DNA of 64,000 nt from Methanocatella intestini (GCF_002252585.1 NZ_NQLD01000014.1), one strand, 5' to 3'; positions 8,645 to 17,594 are shown, counted from the stretch's first letter. Numbers and translations are program-made. The notes: generated by a model not told the origin, from the letters alone.

Positions 8645-8890
8645 CTATTCTGCTAAAGTAGCTTCTACTACGCCATCATCATCTTTAACTGCTTTTACAG
8701 TAATTTTAGAAGGTATTTTTTGAATACCTCTTGCCCAAATTTCATGATTAATAGATTCATCGAGCTTTACTTCTTCAGCTTTCATGTGTTTGAATAAGAA
8801 GTTTTGTACTTCTCTGATAGCTCTAGGAGCTCTGATAGTCCTTTTGACTTTTTTTACGTTTCTAAGTGGAATTGTATAAACTCTTTCCAT
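8645..8890 (-). CDS. rpl31e: 50S ribosomal protein L31e
   Basis: The 81-residue product begins ERVYTIPLRNVKK and continues RAPRAIREVQNFLFKHMK, typical of L31e, a protein near the exit of the peptide tunnel where SRP and chaperones dock. It follows rpl39e by 12 bases and has GGGGGAT before the ATG. Length is normal for archaea. Confidence 0.95.
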   Translation of the reverse strand: MERVYTIPLRNVKKVKRTIRAPRAIREVQNFLFKHMKAEEVKLDESINHEIWARGIQKIPSKITVKAVKDDDGVVEATLAE

Positions 8891-8902
8891 GAAAAATCCC
8901 CC

Positions 8903-9058
8903 TTATAATTTAAGACTGTTTCTTCTCCAATGTCTAGGTTTAGGTCTGTATCTAAGTTTACGGTTAGTCTTAGCATAAGCCCAGATTGGAATTCTTCTGT
9001 TTTGTTTATTTGCTTTTGCCATTCTTAATTTTTTAGCTAATGGTTTATTTCTACTCAT
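8903..9058 (-). CDS. rpl39e: 50S ribosomal protein L39e
   Basis: This 51-residue gene starts MSRNKPLAKKLRMAKANK and goes on with RRIPIWAYAKT and PKPRHWRRN. The tiny, very basic sequence with the central W-A-x-x-K-T and the closing H-W-R-R is diagnostic of L39e, which lines the ribosomal exit tunnel. It stands directly before rpl31e, as in most archaea. Confidence 0.95.
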   Translation of the reverse strand: MSRNKPLAKKLRMAKANKQNRRIPIWAYAKTNRKLRYRPKPRHWRRNSLKL

Positions 9059-9079
9059 TTTCTCACCTTATAATAATAA

Positions 9080-9664
9080 TTATTTTTTATACCCAGTAAC
9101 ACGAGTTTGATAATGCTCAGGGAAAATATCCAATGAATTTCCTCCTTTTTCATCAATTAAAGTCCTTATTTCAACCTCATAATCAGAGCTATTGTCCTTA
9201 TTGCTTTTTTCATGAGATATTTCAAATAAATTAGATGTAATTAATTTAATTGTTTTATGGCCAAAACTATCCAAATTAACATACTGAACATCTTTTCTAT
9301 CTTCAAGACTTTTAATCTGATTTATATTAAGTTTAGGAGTTCTATCATCCCTTCTGGTTCCATCGGCTATAATATCATACATTTCAGAAATCTCTTCAAC
9401 AACATTTTCATGAATGAACTTTATTCCGTCATTGGGAAATCCGTCTTCCATAATCATATCACAGGTTTTATCTAAAAGTTCAAAATCCAAATCAAGAACT
9501 CTGTGATTAAACCCGAGAGATTTGGCTGAAAGGCTTGCTGGAATATAAGAATCATAAACACCAAAATTGGCAGTACATAATTCAACATCAAGACCAAGTC
9601 TTTTAAGCATAACCGCCATAAAAGAGCTGTCTTTTCCTCCACTGTATAATACACAAGCTTTCAT
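9080..9664 (-). CDS. PP-loop ATP pyrophosphatase family protein (COG2117-like)
   Basis: The 194-residue product opens with the N-type ATP-pyrophosphatase motif YSGGKDSS (residues 7-14), followed by a Rossmann-like half ending in IIADGTRRDDRTP, where the basic pair is expected near the active site. Family members activate RNA or metabolites by adenylation; thiolation of tRNA is the common guess, and the archaeal group is labelled a predicted tRNA thiouridine enzyme subunit. No catalytic cysteine pair is evident, so the reaction is unknown. It is embedded between PDCD5 and rpl39e in the ribosomal cluster, which suggests a translation-related role. Confidence 0.75.
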   Translation of the reverse strand: MKACVLYSGGKDSSFMAVMLKRLGLDVELCTANFGVYDSYIPASLSAKSLGFNHRVLDLDFELLDKTCDMIMEDGFPNDGIKFIHENVVEEISEMYDIIADGTRRDDRTPKLNINQIKSLEDRKDVQYVNLDSFGHKTIKLITSNLFEISHEKSNKDNSSDYEVEIRTLIDEKGGNSLDIFPEHYQTRVTGYKK

Positions 9665-9669
9665 TAATA

Positions 9670-10026
9670 TTATTTCCTTGTAATTTTAATTTCTCTTTTC
9701 TGACCAGCTATCTGTCTTAAAAGTACTTTTAACTGTTCATCAGTTACTTTACCTCTTAAGCTGCCAGCTTGAGCAGATTGGATTAATTGAATTTCAATTT
9801 GATTAACAAGCTCTGGTTTAGTCAATTTAAGGTTAGCTAATCTTGAACGTGCTTCAGTAGTCAAAATTTGAGCTATCAAAGCTTTCTTTTGCTCCTCAAA
9901 TTGTCTTTGTGCTTCTTGCTGTTGCATTTGTTGTTGTGCTTGTTGTTGCATTTGACCTTGTGCAGCAGCTTGTCTGGCTTCTAATTCCGCCATTCTTTTA
10001 CGGCGAATTTCATCAAGATCACTCAT
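9670..10026 (-). CDS. DNA-binding protein of the PDCD5 family
   Basis: The 118-residue protein has an N-terminal helix rich in Gln and Ala (residues about 10-50, with QQQAQQ-type runs) and the conserved core EARSRLANLKLTKPELVNQIE, followed by KVTDEQLKVLLRQI and a basic tail. This is the archaeal PDCD5/TFAR19 homologue, a small three-helix protein reported to bind DNA; its physiological role is unclear. It follows rps19e by 23 bases, as in other archaea. Confidence 0.9.
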   Translation of the reverse strand: MSDLDEIRRKRMAELEARQAAAQGQMQQQAQQQMQQQEAQRQFEEQKKALIAQILTTEARSRLANLKLTKPELVNQIEIQLIQSAQAGSLRGKVTDEQLKVLLRQIAGQKREIKITRK

Positions 10027-10049
10027 ATCAAACTCTCCAAATAATTTAA

Positions 10050-10487
10050 TTAATATTTTGCAAGATTAGGAATATCCTTAATGATTTCAGCAGAAATTTT
10101 ATCTAAGAATGATCTTCCTGCTGGAGTAACAACTCTTCCACCTACAACTTTTTCAACATATCCTGCATCTTCTAATTGGTGTAGTGCATTTCTTACGATA
10201 GCTCCACTACCTTTTCTAAATACTTCAGGAGTTACTCCACGGTCTTTTTTACCACCGTAGAAAGTTCTTAAGCTCATAACTCCCACAGGTCCGTCCATGT
10301 ACACTCTTCTGATGATAGATGCACATCTGGTATACCACCAGTCGACATCTTCAGGTTTTCTTTCTTTGTGAACACCGGTTTTTACAAAATTGGACCATGC
10401 AGGGGAATTGATTTTATCATTGTTTTTAAATTCTTCTGCGACTTTTTTAATTAATAAATCTGCAGGTACATCAAATACAGTAGTCAT
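10050..10487 (-). CDS. rps19e: 30S ribosomal protein S19e
   Basis: The 145-residue product matches S19e: VFDVPADLLIKKVAEEFK, the WxxxVKTG-type motif (WSNFVKTGVHKER), WWYTRCASIIRR and MSLRTFYGGKKDRG, ending in a winged helix. S19e acts late in small-subunit maturation in archaea and eukaryotes. GGAGA stands before the ATG. It is the first gene after a roughly 100-base gap downstream of yhbY, which may hold a promoter or processing site. Confidence 0.95.
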   Translation of the reverse strand: MTTVFDVPADLLIKKVAEEFKNNDKINSPAWSNFVKTGVHKERKPEDVDWWYTRCASIIRRVYMDGPVGVMSLRTFYGGKKDRGVTPEVFRKGSGAIVRNALHQLEDAGYVEKVVGGRVVTPAGRSFLDKISAEIIKDIPNLAKY

Positions 10488-10591
10488 ATTAATTCTCCAA
10501 TATTTAATTTTAAATAATTGTCCTCATAATCAACTGTAAATTTAAGACCTAATAAAAATAGGGCCTGTAACTCTAAATTTAAGCAATGTTT

Positions 10592-10849
10592 TTAAGGCTT
10601 TTTTTTATAAATGACAGCGACATTTCCTCTAACATCTATAAGTTTAGATCTGGTTTTCTGGACAATGTCTGCTATATAATCATCTTTATTTTTAGCGATA
10701 TTTTTTGCAAATTTAAGTTTAACAATTTCATTAGCTTTAAGTTGGCGTTTGATTTCTTCAATGACATTGTCATTAACACCAGCTTTACCAATATTCATTG
10801 TCATAGCGGAAAGAGCTCTATTCATCATTTCTTTTTTTGATTGACTCAT
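10592..10849 (-). CDS. YhbY/CRM-domain RNA-binding protein
   Basis: The 85-residue protein is a single CRM domain: a helix (MMNRALSAM), the GxxG-type loop (NIGKAGVNDNV), and strands with LKANEIVKLKF and RGNVAVIYKK. Bacterial YhbY binds pre-50S particles and plant CRM proteins act in intron splicing; the archaeal protein is likely to bind rRNA. Its ATG lies inside the end of the Rpp21 gene (32-base overlap) with GGAGAG seven bases upstream, indicating translational coupling. Confidence 0.9.
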   Translation of the reverse strand: MSQSKKEMMNRALSAMTMNIGKAGVNDNVIEEIKRQLKANEIVKLKFAKNIAKNKDDYIADIVQKTRSKLIDVRGNVAVIYKKKP

Positions 10850-11183
10850 ATTTAGCTCTCCTTTTATTTTTTTTCTCCTTATGATAAGGAATTTTCATAA
10901 CATGCCCACACTCGCCACATAAAATGTTAACTTCTTCGTTAACTAGCCGGACTGTAGCGTTGTGACCAGGGTAGAGAAACTTATTACACCTTTTACAATA
11001 CCTTCTTGCCCATTTATCGGGAATTTTAGTATTATACTTGGTAGATAACTTCTTAGCTAATACAACATAACGGTTACTTCTTTCAGGGTGCTTTTCGAAT
11101 TCAATCTCAGCACGTTCAAAAAGAATATTCATACGTTCAATAGCTATTTCAATCATCCATTTTGGTCTTTTTCCTCTACTCAA
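10818..11183 (-). CDS. rnp4: ribonuclease P protein component 4 (Rpp21)
   Basis: The product carries the Rpp21/Rpr2 zinc ribbon: YCKRCNKFLYPG and, about 25 residues on, CGECGH, preceded by two helices. Rpp21 pairs with Rpp29 and binds the specificity region of RNase P RNA in tRNA 5' maturation. The frame opens upstream with ATGAGGAGGATATC, but that ATG overlaps a strong AGGAGGAT. The TTG at 11183, four bases after it, gives MSRGKRPKWMIEIA, which matches family N-termini, so I choose it (121 residues). Confidence 0.9.
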   Translation of the reverse strand: MSRGKRPKWMIEIAIERMNILFERAEIEFEKHPERSNRYVVLAKKLSTKYNTKIPDKWARRYCKRCNKFLYPGHNATVRLVNEEVNILCGECGHVMKIPYHKEKKNKRRAKYESIKKRNDE

Positions 11184-11596
11184 AGATATCCTCCTCATAA
11201 TTATAATAATAACTATTAAATTAGGATATAATATTCAAAAATTGAATTAAAATGATTTGCGCATATTAAAACAAAAACCATAGTTAAAATAACCTTAGGT
11301 TAATATGAATATTAGGAATAAATTTGTTTTTCTATATTTATAAAGGTTGTGTTAAAAAAGAAATTTTATTAAAATCAATATAATTTTTAACTTTAAAGTA
11401 TATGAAAATTTCCATAAAAATAATTTTAAAAAAAAAGACAGTTCAAAAAAAAATGATTAAATAACACTATAAAACATGAAAGTAATACTTAATAATATAA
11501 AAAAATTAGAAAAAAATATACAAACACTAAAAATATAACGAAATAACTAAAAAATGTACAAAACTATATAAATGATAAAAATCTAAATAACAATTA
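11184..11596. other. AT-rich intergenic stretch with promoter of rnp4
   Basis: This divergent region upstream of rnp4 has a TATA-like stretch near 11225 on the minus strand (GAATATTATATCC) at a fitting distance from the TTG start. The rest is low-complexity AT-rich DNA without an open frame or tRNA. It leads into the structured element at 11597. Confidence 0.4.
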
Positions 11597-11690
11597 GATA
11601 GCAATAAAAATTGTGTTAATTGTAATAAAAATTTTAAACAACAAAAGCTATCGGAATAATAGGCTGTCTTTACTGGCTGCCTATTATTTT
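11597..11690 (+). ncRNA. candidate structured small RNA, element A
   Basis: The arms gatagc (11597-11602) and gctatc (11647-11652) enclose a core containing tgtgttaattgtaat (11612-11626) and aattttaaacaac (11630-11642). Directly after comes a perfect 10-bp inverted repeat, aataataggc (11655-11664) and gcctattatt (11679-11688), with a 14-base loop and T-rich sequence following. A TATA-like ACTATATAAATG lies at 11562-11573, close to the distance expected for a transcript beginning at the left arm. The same two core strings occur inside a different stem at 12442-12556. Function and strand are unproven; a protein-binding DNA element is the alternative. Confidence 0.35.
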
Positions 11691-11823
11691 CAGATATATT
11701 CTATTTTTTAAAAAGTGGTAACAAAGACTATTTTTATTTTTAAGCTTTTTAAACCTATTTCAAAAATATTACCTTATAATATAAATAGTATTATTTTAAT
11801 AATATAAATGTGAGGTCACAAAT

Positions 11824-12234
11824 ATGGCATTTTTAGATAAAGTAATAGGTTACGGCGATGTAAGTTCAGATATGGAAAAAGACTATGTATCAGAATTCTT
11901 TTTTGAAGATGAAGAAGTAATTCAGTCATATCAGTTTATAAGAGATCAGATAATTTTAACTAATTATGGAATCTATGAAGTAGATGTTCAAGGATTAAGC
12001 GGTAAAAAAGTAGAAGTTAAATTTTTCCCGAAAGACACGATTAAAACTATTTCATTTGAAACAGCAGGAACTTTAGACTTTGATGTAGATATTAAAATAG
12101 GTGTAACCAACAACACTGTTGTTAATGTAGACGGAGCAGCTTATAGTGAACCATTATCATTTAAAGTACCTTCAGACCAAGCTGAAGAAGCAAAAGAAAT
12201 TGTGCGCCTAGTAAAAGAACATTATTTATTTTAA
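11824..12234 (+). CDS. PH-domain protein (bPH-like)
   Basis: The 136-residue protein matches bacterial/archaeal pleckstrin-homology-like proteins of the bPH_1 type: an acidic start with FFFEDEEVIQSYQFIRDQIILTN, then strands YGIYEVDVQG, KVEVKFFPKDTIKTISFETAG and DVDIKIG, and a C-terminal helix AEEAKEIVRLVKEHYL. These proteins are small cytosolic oligomers of unknown function, some linked to stress or membranes. No signal peptide or membrane segment is present. GAGGT precedes the ATG, with TATA-like sequence near 11775-11785. The gene stands alone, flanked by two related stem-bounded elements. Confidence 0.75.
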   Translation: MAFLDKVIGYGDVSSDMEKDYVSEFFFEDEEVIQSYQFIRDQIILTNYGIYEVDVQGLSGKKVEVKFFPKDTIKTISFETAGTLDFDVDIKIGVTNNTVVNVDGAAYSEPLSFKVPSDQAEEAKEIVRLVKEHYLF

Positions 12235-12441
12235 AGGATTTCTATAAATCCTATTCTATTTTTTACAAAAATAAAAATTTCAGTTTCACATTTAATTTTA
12301 TTAAAGTCATATTAACAAAAAGTATTTATACTTCTTTTTAGAATGTTTATATGATATCGAACAATATCACAGTTAAAAACTAAATAAATTGGGAATATTT
12401 GATAATTTATAAAAAACTAAATATGTTTTAAATCAATAAAA

Positions 12442-12556
12442 TTAGAGAAGTTTAGAAAGGTTGAATAAAAAATACTAACTATATATTGATGTGTTAATTG
12501 TAATTTAATGTTTAAATTTTATTAATAATTTTAAACAACGAGTTCTACTTCTCTAA
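12442..12556 (+). ncRNA. candidate structured small RNA, element B
   Basis: The perfect 9-base arms ttagagaag (12442-12450) and cttctctaa (12548-12556) enclose the same two strings found in element A: tgtgttaattgtaat (12490-12504) and aattttaaacaac (12527-12539), here 22 bases apart instead of 3. A TATA-like TTTATAAAA lies at 12406-12414, about 30 bases before the left arm. Arms of different sequence around conserved internal strings are what a structured RNA family looks like. The strand is chosen from the TATA position and is uncertain. Confidence 0.3.
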
Positions 12557-13112
12557 ATCCCATACAACACTATTTTCAAATAGAATAAACCAAATTATAT
12601 TAAAAATATCTTGTTTATGTATAGGCATATTATATTTTTAACCCCATGTACTATTTAAATATTTTTATAAAAAACTACAGCACCTTATTTAAAAACAGGA
12701 TAATTTTTCCCCCCCCGATTTTAATATTAAAGAAAAATAGAAATTTAAATGAAAAATAAAGTAATTTAAAGCCTAAAAATAGGATAAACTATAAAAAAGC
12801 TACATTAAATTTAACCTTCCATTAACTTCATAAAAATTTAATTTTGATTAATTTTTAAAATAAAATTTAAAAATAATCCTATTAAAAAATAAAAATATTA
12901 AAAATTTAAATAAAATATATTTAAAACTTTATTAAAATATTCATAAATTTTTTAAAACGCCCGTATTTAACAGTAAAAGATATAATTTTCAAAAAAATAA
13001 AAATAGAAAACAGATTGTATCCCATTATATAAATTACCCCTAATAGATACAATATTTGAAAAATAAGTAAATTATAAACAGTTCAAAAAAAAAAACAGTT
13101 TAAATTTAAACA
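12557..13112. other. AT-rich intergenic stretch, no gene seen
   Basis: About 550 bases of very AT-rich DNA between element B and the adenylate-kinase-like gene. It contains a run of eight C at 12709-12716, out of character with its surroundings. I see no open frame with a ribosome binding site, no tRNA and no repeat array. Confidence 0.5.
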
Positions 13113-13661
13113 TTAACAATTTATTAACCAATTCATGAAATCAATCTCACCAAATGGAAACTCTTTTTTATCAAAAATAACATCTGCCACATAGTTAATT
13201 GTCTCATCAATAGACAAATCACTTACATCTATTTCACAGACATCACTGCCATATGATTCATATGCTTCAACACCACATACATCAAGTGCTTCTGCCTCCA
13301 GATTTTCACGGATTTTAGAATCAGAATATTGTCTGTCAGCCAGTCTTTTTTCCAGAATACTTGGGTGAACTCTTAAAATTATTACTTTATCAGCACCTGT
13401 GCATAAATGAGACAAATGCCCTTCTACAATAAGTAATTTATCTGAATCAAGATTATCAATAATTTCTCCCAAAGCTACATCTAATTTAGGCACATCAATT
13501 ATTTTATAACCTTTTTTATTATCAATCCCTAAAATTAAATCTTTGCCAATAGCCAATTCATTAATCCTAACCAAATTAGCTCCCAATCTTTTAGAAAGTT
13601 CACTAGCTAATGTAGTTTTTCCAACACATGGAGTTCCACTTATAAAAATAACCTGATTCAT
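13113..13661 (-). CDS. adenylate kinase-like NMP kinase, Fap7/AK6 type
   Basis: The P-loop GTPCVGKTTLAS follows an initial strand (QVIFIS), with the lid-type motif RLADRQYSDSKIRENLEAEALDVC; the YxxxKIxENLxAE pattern is typical of the AK6/Fap7 group. These enzymes have adenylate kinase or ATPase activity and, in yeast and archaea, act with uS11 in late small-subunit maturation. The length (182 residues) is normal. The frame opens at a GTG (13670), but the ATG at 13661 has GTGAG in a fitting position and matches family starts. It follows the DRG GTPase by about 11 bases, so the two are co-transcribed. Confidence 0.88.
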   Translation of the reverse strand: MNQVIFISGTPCVGKTTLASELSKRLGANLVRINELAIGKDLILGIDNKKGYKIIDVPKLDVALGEIIDNLDSDKLLIVEGHLSHLCTGADKVIILRVHPSILEKRLADRQYSDSKIRENLEAEALDVCGVEAYESYGSDVCEIDVSDLSIDETINYVADVIFDKKEFPFGEIDFMNWLINC

Positions 13662-13672
13662 ATTACTCACAA

Positions 13673-14767
13673 TTATTTCTTAAGAATAATCCTTAAAACA
13701 TCCTCATCTTCCAGAACATGATCAGGTCCGACTTTCTGACCTGGGAATTTAACTGATGTTCCCCATATTTTAGCATGACGGAAGTTTTTCACAAATTCCT
13801 TGTGTAATTTATCACAGACATCAATGACTGTTGAACCTTTTTTAATAACTAACGGATCATTCATGTCTGCTTTTCTTCCTTGCGGTTTAAGATAAACACG
13901 AACAAGGTTTAAATTTTCAAAGATTGTTTCCTTAAGATTATCAATATTTAATTTTTTATCTGCAGAAATCGGTATAAATTCAGGAAGCTGTTTTTTCATC
14001 TCTTCAAGGTATGCTTTATCTACAAGATCCACCTTATTTAATAGAATCAACATTGGAACATATGATTTATTTCTATCAAGAACATCAATAAATTGATCCA
14101 TTGTTACATCATCCCTGAAAAGTACGTCTGCATTATGCATGCCGTACTCATTTATGATAGATCTGATTGTTTTTTCATCAAGATGTGTAAGAGGAACTGT
14201 TGAAGATACATGGACACCACCAGTTCTTCTCCTGTTTACAGTTACATCAGGAGGTCTTTCATTTGGTCTGATACCAATATTTCTTAATTCCTTTAAAATA
14301 ACATCCAAATGCTGTGGATTTAACACATCTAAAACAACTATAATCAGTTCAGCTGTCCTGGCTACAGATAAAATTTCTCTTCCCCTACCTTTACCACTGC
14401 TTGCTCCAGTAATAATTCCAGGAATATCAAAAACCTGTATTTTAGCATTTTTATACTCCATAACTCCAGGAACAATATCTAAAGTAGTAAATTGATAAGC
14501 TCCCACCTTACTTTCAGCATTAGTAAGTTCATTTAAAAGAGTAGATTTACCAACAGAAGGAAATCCAACAAGAACAACAGTAGCATCTCCAGATTTCTTT
14601 ACATGAAAACCCTGACCTTTTGTTCCAGAACTACTTCTTTGAATAGACTCTTCTTTTAATTTAGAAAGTTTAGCTTTAAGTTTACCAATATGGTGAGAAG
14701 TAGCCTTGTTATATGGTGTCTTTTGAATTTCTTCTTCAATATCTTTTATTTTCTCTTCTATTCCCAT
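13673..14767 (-). CDS. DRG/Rbg-family GTPase with TGS domain
   Basis: This is the archaeal DRG (developmentally regulated GTP-binding) protein: an N-terminal helical part (residues 1-60), G1 GFPSVGKSTL, G3 FDIPGIITGASSGKGRGRE, G4 LNKVD, a DRG-specific insertion, and a C-terminal TGS domain (about 290-364, ending DHVLEDEDVLRII). In eukaryotes DRGs associate with translating ribosomes; the archaeal role is inferred to be similar. The length of 364 is typical. GGTGAT stands before the ATG. It heads a two-gene unit with the AK6-like kinase. Confidence 0.93.
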   Translation of the reverse strand: MGIEEKIKDIEEEIQKTPYNKATSHHIGKLKAKLSKLKEESIQRSSSGTKGQGFHVKKSGDATVVLVGFPSVGKSTLLNELTNAESKVGAYQFTTLDIVPGVMEYKNAKIQVFDIPGIITGASSGKGRGREILSVARTAELIIVVLDVLNPQHLDVILKELRNIGIRPNERPPDVTVNRRRTGGVHVSSTVPLTHLDEKTIRSIINEYGMHNADVLFRDDVTMDQFIDVLDRNKSYVPMLILLNKVDLVDKAYLEEMKKQLPEFIPISADKKLNIDNLKETIFENLNLVRVYLKPQGRKADMNDPLVIKKGSTVIDVCDKLHKEFVKNFRHAKIWGTSVKFPGQKVGPDHVLEDEDVLRIILKK

Positions 14768-14797
14768 TAAATCACCATATTATAATTAAAAAAAAGA

Positions 14798-14821
14798 GAT
14801 TAGGATTAAAATATCCTAATC
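14798..14821 (-). terminator. hairpin terminator after aglB
   Basis: gattaggat (14798-14806) and atcctaatc (14813-14821) form a perfect 9-bp stem with a 6-base loop. On the minus strand it is followed by a run of T (14789-14795). It stands between the aglB stop codon and the DRG gene, as an intrinsic-type terminator would. Confidence 0.6.
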
Positions 14822-14825
14822 AAAA

Positions 14826-17594
14826 TTAAGCCCTGTCCGGACTAGTAGTAGCAATATTTCCATCAGTAGCATTAGATGTAGCAGGTGTACTAGTTCCGCC
14901 AGCGGCTGTGTTGTTATAATTTACTTGCCATAATGAAACTCCATTTTCCATATGAACCATGGAGAATACATTCTGACCCATACCACCTAACAGATATAAT
15001 CTAGTAAACATTGAATCAGCTAATTTATTATGCATAATAATAGGTGTGTAGACATTATTTTCACCCATCAGGAATAATGTATAGTTAGAGTCACTTGGAG
15101 CTCCAGCTATTGATTCATTTTTCACTAATTGATTATTCTCAATTACCATGATACGAGATACATTCAATGGATTAAATTCTGATCCGTTTACTTTAAGTAA
15201 AGAACCATTATTTGAATATACCGCTTCAGTATGACCAGTAGTAGTGTTGTTTCCAGTACCTCTTGTAATAACTGCATCATATTCAAGACCAGACTCATTA
15301 ATTAAAGCTAATCTACCAGTAGATCCCGGTTCAACAGTTACTTGTTGGGAAGGCACATAATAATTGAAGTTTGTGGAATTCTGCTTATCAAAGTCCCATG
15401 CTCCAAAGTAACTCCACCAACCAGCTTTCTGCAGCATATCTGAACTTGCTACAAAGATAACCGGTCTTGGATTATCTGGGTGAGTAAGCGGAATAATAGT
15501 ATTGGCCTGCTCAGTAGTTAAACCATATGTATTAATTAATGTATTTTTAGCATCCTGTGCATTTTTCGGCAGGATATTGATTAAAATATCAGTTGCTTTA
15601 CCAGGACTGCCAGTATAGTCTGTTAATGTATTAGTAGCGTTTTCACCAGAAGTTCCTAACATTCTAAATATTCCTGCAGATAACTCCATATTATCCGTCG
15701 TCATCGCCTGACCTAGCCAGAATGCCCTACTGTTACCAGTTTGACTACCCCCATCGAAGACTACTTGTCTATCAGCAGCAATCTCAAAGAGGTAACCGAA
15801 ATCCCACCAGGATGCAACAACAGTATTGTCAGCAGTATGCTCATTAATCCATAACATGGAATCCCACATAGCATCACTAGTACCTGGCACTACTTGATTA
15901 GCAGTTTGATAAGCACCGCAAACAGTAGGTGTTATCAATGCAAGAGCAATTGCTATAATAGCAACATACTTCTTAATAGGTACTTTAGTAGATGCAGACT
16001 TACTGGATTTTAATCCGTAAATAGTTATTCCACCAGCTATAGCAATTAATAGGAATAATATAATACCAAACATAGGTGCTGTAACTGCTGCTAATGGGTA
16101 TGATGCAAAGAATCCTGTTACTAGTATAACTGCCATTAACATTTTGTCATTATCAAGTTTAGTTTTAACATAATCGGAAGCATATCCTACAAATATACCT
16201 GCCATTAAACCAAACGGTAATACAATAGTGGTAATGAACCTTGAACCCCTACTTACTGCAAGTGCTGTAATTACTACCCATACTATAAATAAAGTAGCAA
16301 ACATTAAGTTCAAACGTTTAGCTTCAGTTACTTCATTATCTTTAGCAAATTTACTTACACTACCTAAAGATATTTTAAACTTACGGTCATTATCAATTTT
16401 TTTAGAAGATGATAATCTTTGGGATTTAGGTGGTTTTTTAGTTGTGTCACCAGCCGGTTTAATATTTCTAGAATCATATATCCTTTTTGCAAAGATAAAT
16501 AATACAGTTAAACCAGCAAAGAATACGAAAATTCCACCAATACCGTTTATTACACCATTAGAATTAGCAAGTAAGAATGAATCCATACCTGCACCAAGCA
16601 TACTTGGCATTTGCAATTCCGCAACAGAAATAAGTACATTAGGGAATCCACCGACAACTGTTGAAGTTGATTGCAAGGATAATAAACTGGTTAAACTACC
16701 AAATATTCCAATTACACCATCTACACCTTTAAATGCTGCAAGACCTATAAATCCTACAATACCTAAAATAACAATAGATATTAAATCCTTTTGATGTACA
16801 AACCAAGCAAATTTACTTGGGTACAATTCTCTTTCACTATCACCAATGTTAAATACATAACATAATATTAAGTACACAACTGAAAAGATACCCATAAGAC
16901 CTACATAAAAGATGTATCCTGTCCATGACTGGGAGAAAAGACCTATAGATACAATAGACAATATTGCAAATACAACTTTTGCAATAAGATTCTTAGACCT
17001 CAAACTCTCCATAAAGAACAGTATGAAGAATAATGAAAAGATATAGTAGAACATATCTGTATCAAAAAATCCAGGGAATGTGTGTGCAAAATAGTTTGGT
17101 GCAAGCACTATTATTAATGTAGCTGTTATTGCACCCAAATCATTAGTCAAACGTCTAGCAAAGATAAACGCAGGAACAACTGCAAGAGATGCTACAATAG
17201 CACCTGTCCAGAATGCAACTTCCTGAACAGTATAATCACCAAAGAATTGGTTTGCTATATTGTAGAAGAACGATGTTACCCATACAATAGCTAACTCATA
17301 ATTAATTTCATTTCCATCAGGGGAATTCCTATGCATATCCCAACTTGAACCATTGACTACTTCATCTCCCACATCGCCATGATCAACAAAGTTTTCAGTC
17401 AACCTTAAGTTATAATATGAATCCATTTCACTAAAATAAGGAAGACCTGAAGCATCTTCGTATTCTGCCTTTAAATCACCAGTAGGCAAAATATTAAGAT
17501 CCGCTGCAGGAGCTCTTAATGCAAAAACAACAGCTAACAGAATCAAAATAATGATTACTGATTTACTTATTGTTAATATTGTTTTTTTATTCAT
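14826..17594 (-). CDS. aglB: oligosaccharyltransferase AglB (STT3 family)
   Basis: AglB transfers lipid-linked glycans to asparagine in N-x-S/T sequons on the outer face of the membrane. The N-terminal half has about 13 membrane segments, with acidic motifs in the outer loops (SEMDSYYNLR and GFFDTDMFYY). The soluble domain begins with the STT3 hallmark ASWWDFGYLF around residue 597, and the block SSDMLQKAGWWSYF fits the second conserved motif. At 922 residues it is within the family range. The ATG at 17594 has GAGGAT just upstream and is preferred over the TTG one codon earlier. The many N-x-T/S sequons in the adhesin-like proteins of this window make them natural substrates (inference). Confidence 0.94.
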   Translation of the reverse strand: MNKKTILTISKSVIIILILLAVVFALRAPAADLNILPTGDLKAEYEDASGLPYFSEMDSYYNLRLTENFVDHGDVGDEVVNGSSWDMHRNSPDGNEINYELAIVWVTSFFYNIANQFFGDYTVQEVAFWTGAIVASLAVVPAFIFARRLTNDLGAITATLIIVLAPNYFAHTFPGFFDTDMFYYIFSLFFILFFMESLRSKNLIAKVVFAILSIVSIGLFSQSWTGYIFYVGLMGIFSVVYLILCYVFNIGDSERELYPSKFAWFVHQKDLISIVILGIVGFIGLAAFKGVDGVIGIFGSLTSLLSLQSTSTVVGGFPNVLISVAELQMPSMLGAGMDSFLLANSNGVINGIGGIFVFFAGLTVLFIFAKRIYDSRNIKPAGDTTKKPPKSQRLSSSKKIDNDRKFKISLGSVSKFAKDNEVTEAKRLNLMFATLFIVWVVITALAVSRGSRFITTIVLPFGLMAGIFVGYASDYVKTKLDNDKMLMAVILVTGFFASYPLAAVTAPMFGIILFLLIAIAGGITIYGLKSSKSASTKVPIKKYVAIIAIALALITPTVCGAYQTANQVVPGTSDAMWDSMLWINEHTADNTVVASWWDFGYLFEIAADRQVVFDGGSQTGNSRAFWLGQAMTTDNMELSAGIFRMLGTSGENATNTLTDYTGSPGKATDILINILPKNAQDAKNTLINTYGLTTEQANTIIPLTHPDNPRPVIFVASSDMLQKAGWWSYFGAWDFDKQNSTNFNYYVPSQQVTVEPGSTGRLALINESGLEYDAVITRGTGNNTTTGHTEAVYSNNGSLLKVNGSEFNPLNVSRIMVIENNQLVKNESIAGAPSDSNYTLFLMGENNVYTPIIMHNKLADSMFTRLYLLGGMGQNVFSMVHMENGVSLWQVNYNNTAAGGTSTPATSNATDGNIATTSPDRA

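Noticed and set aside
11597..12556. Elements A and B as box C/D RNAs or as IS-derived repeats
   Set aside because: I found no properly spaced C/D and C'/D' boxes, and no transposase remnant or target duplication nearby. They are kept as unclassified structured elements.
12709..12716. Run of eight C in AT-rich intergenic DNA as a phase-variation tract
   Set aside because: It is not inside or just before a gene; no promoter or reading frame depends on it. It could also be a sequencing artefact.
15000..17300. Long plus-strand open frame inside aglB and similar antisense frames elsewhere
   Set aside because: They lie opposite well-conserved genes, lack ribosome binding sites and have codon use reflecting the complementary strand.
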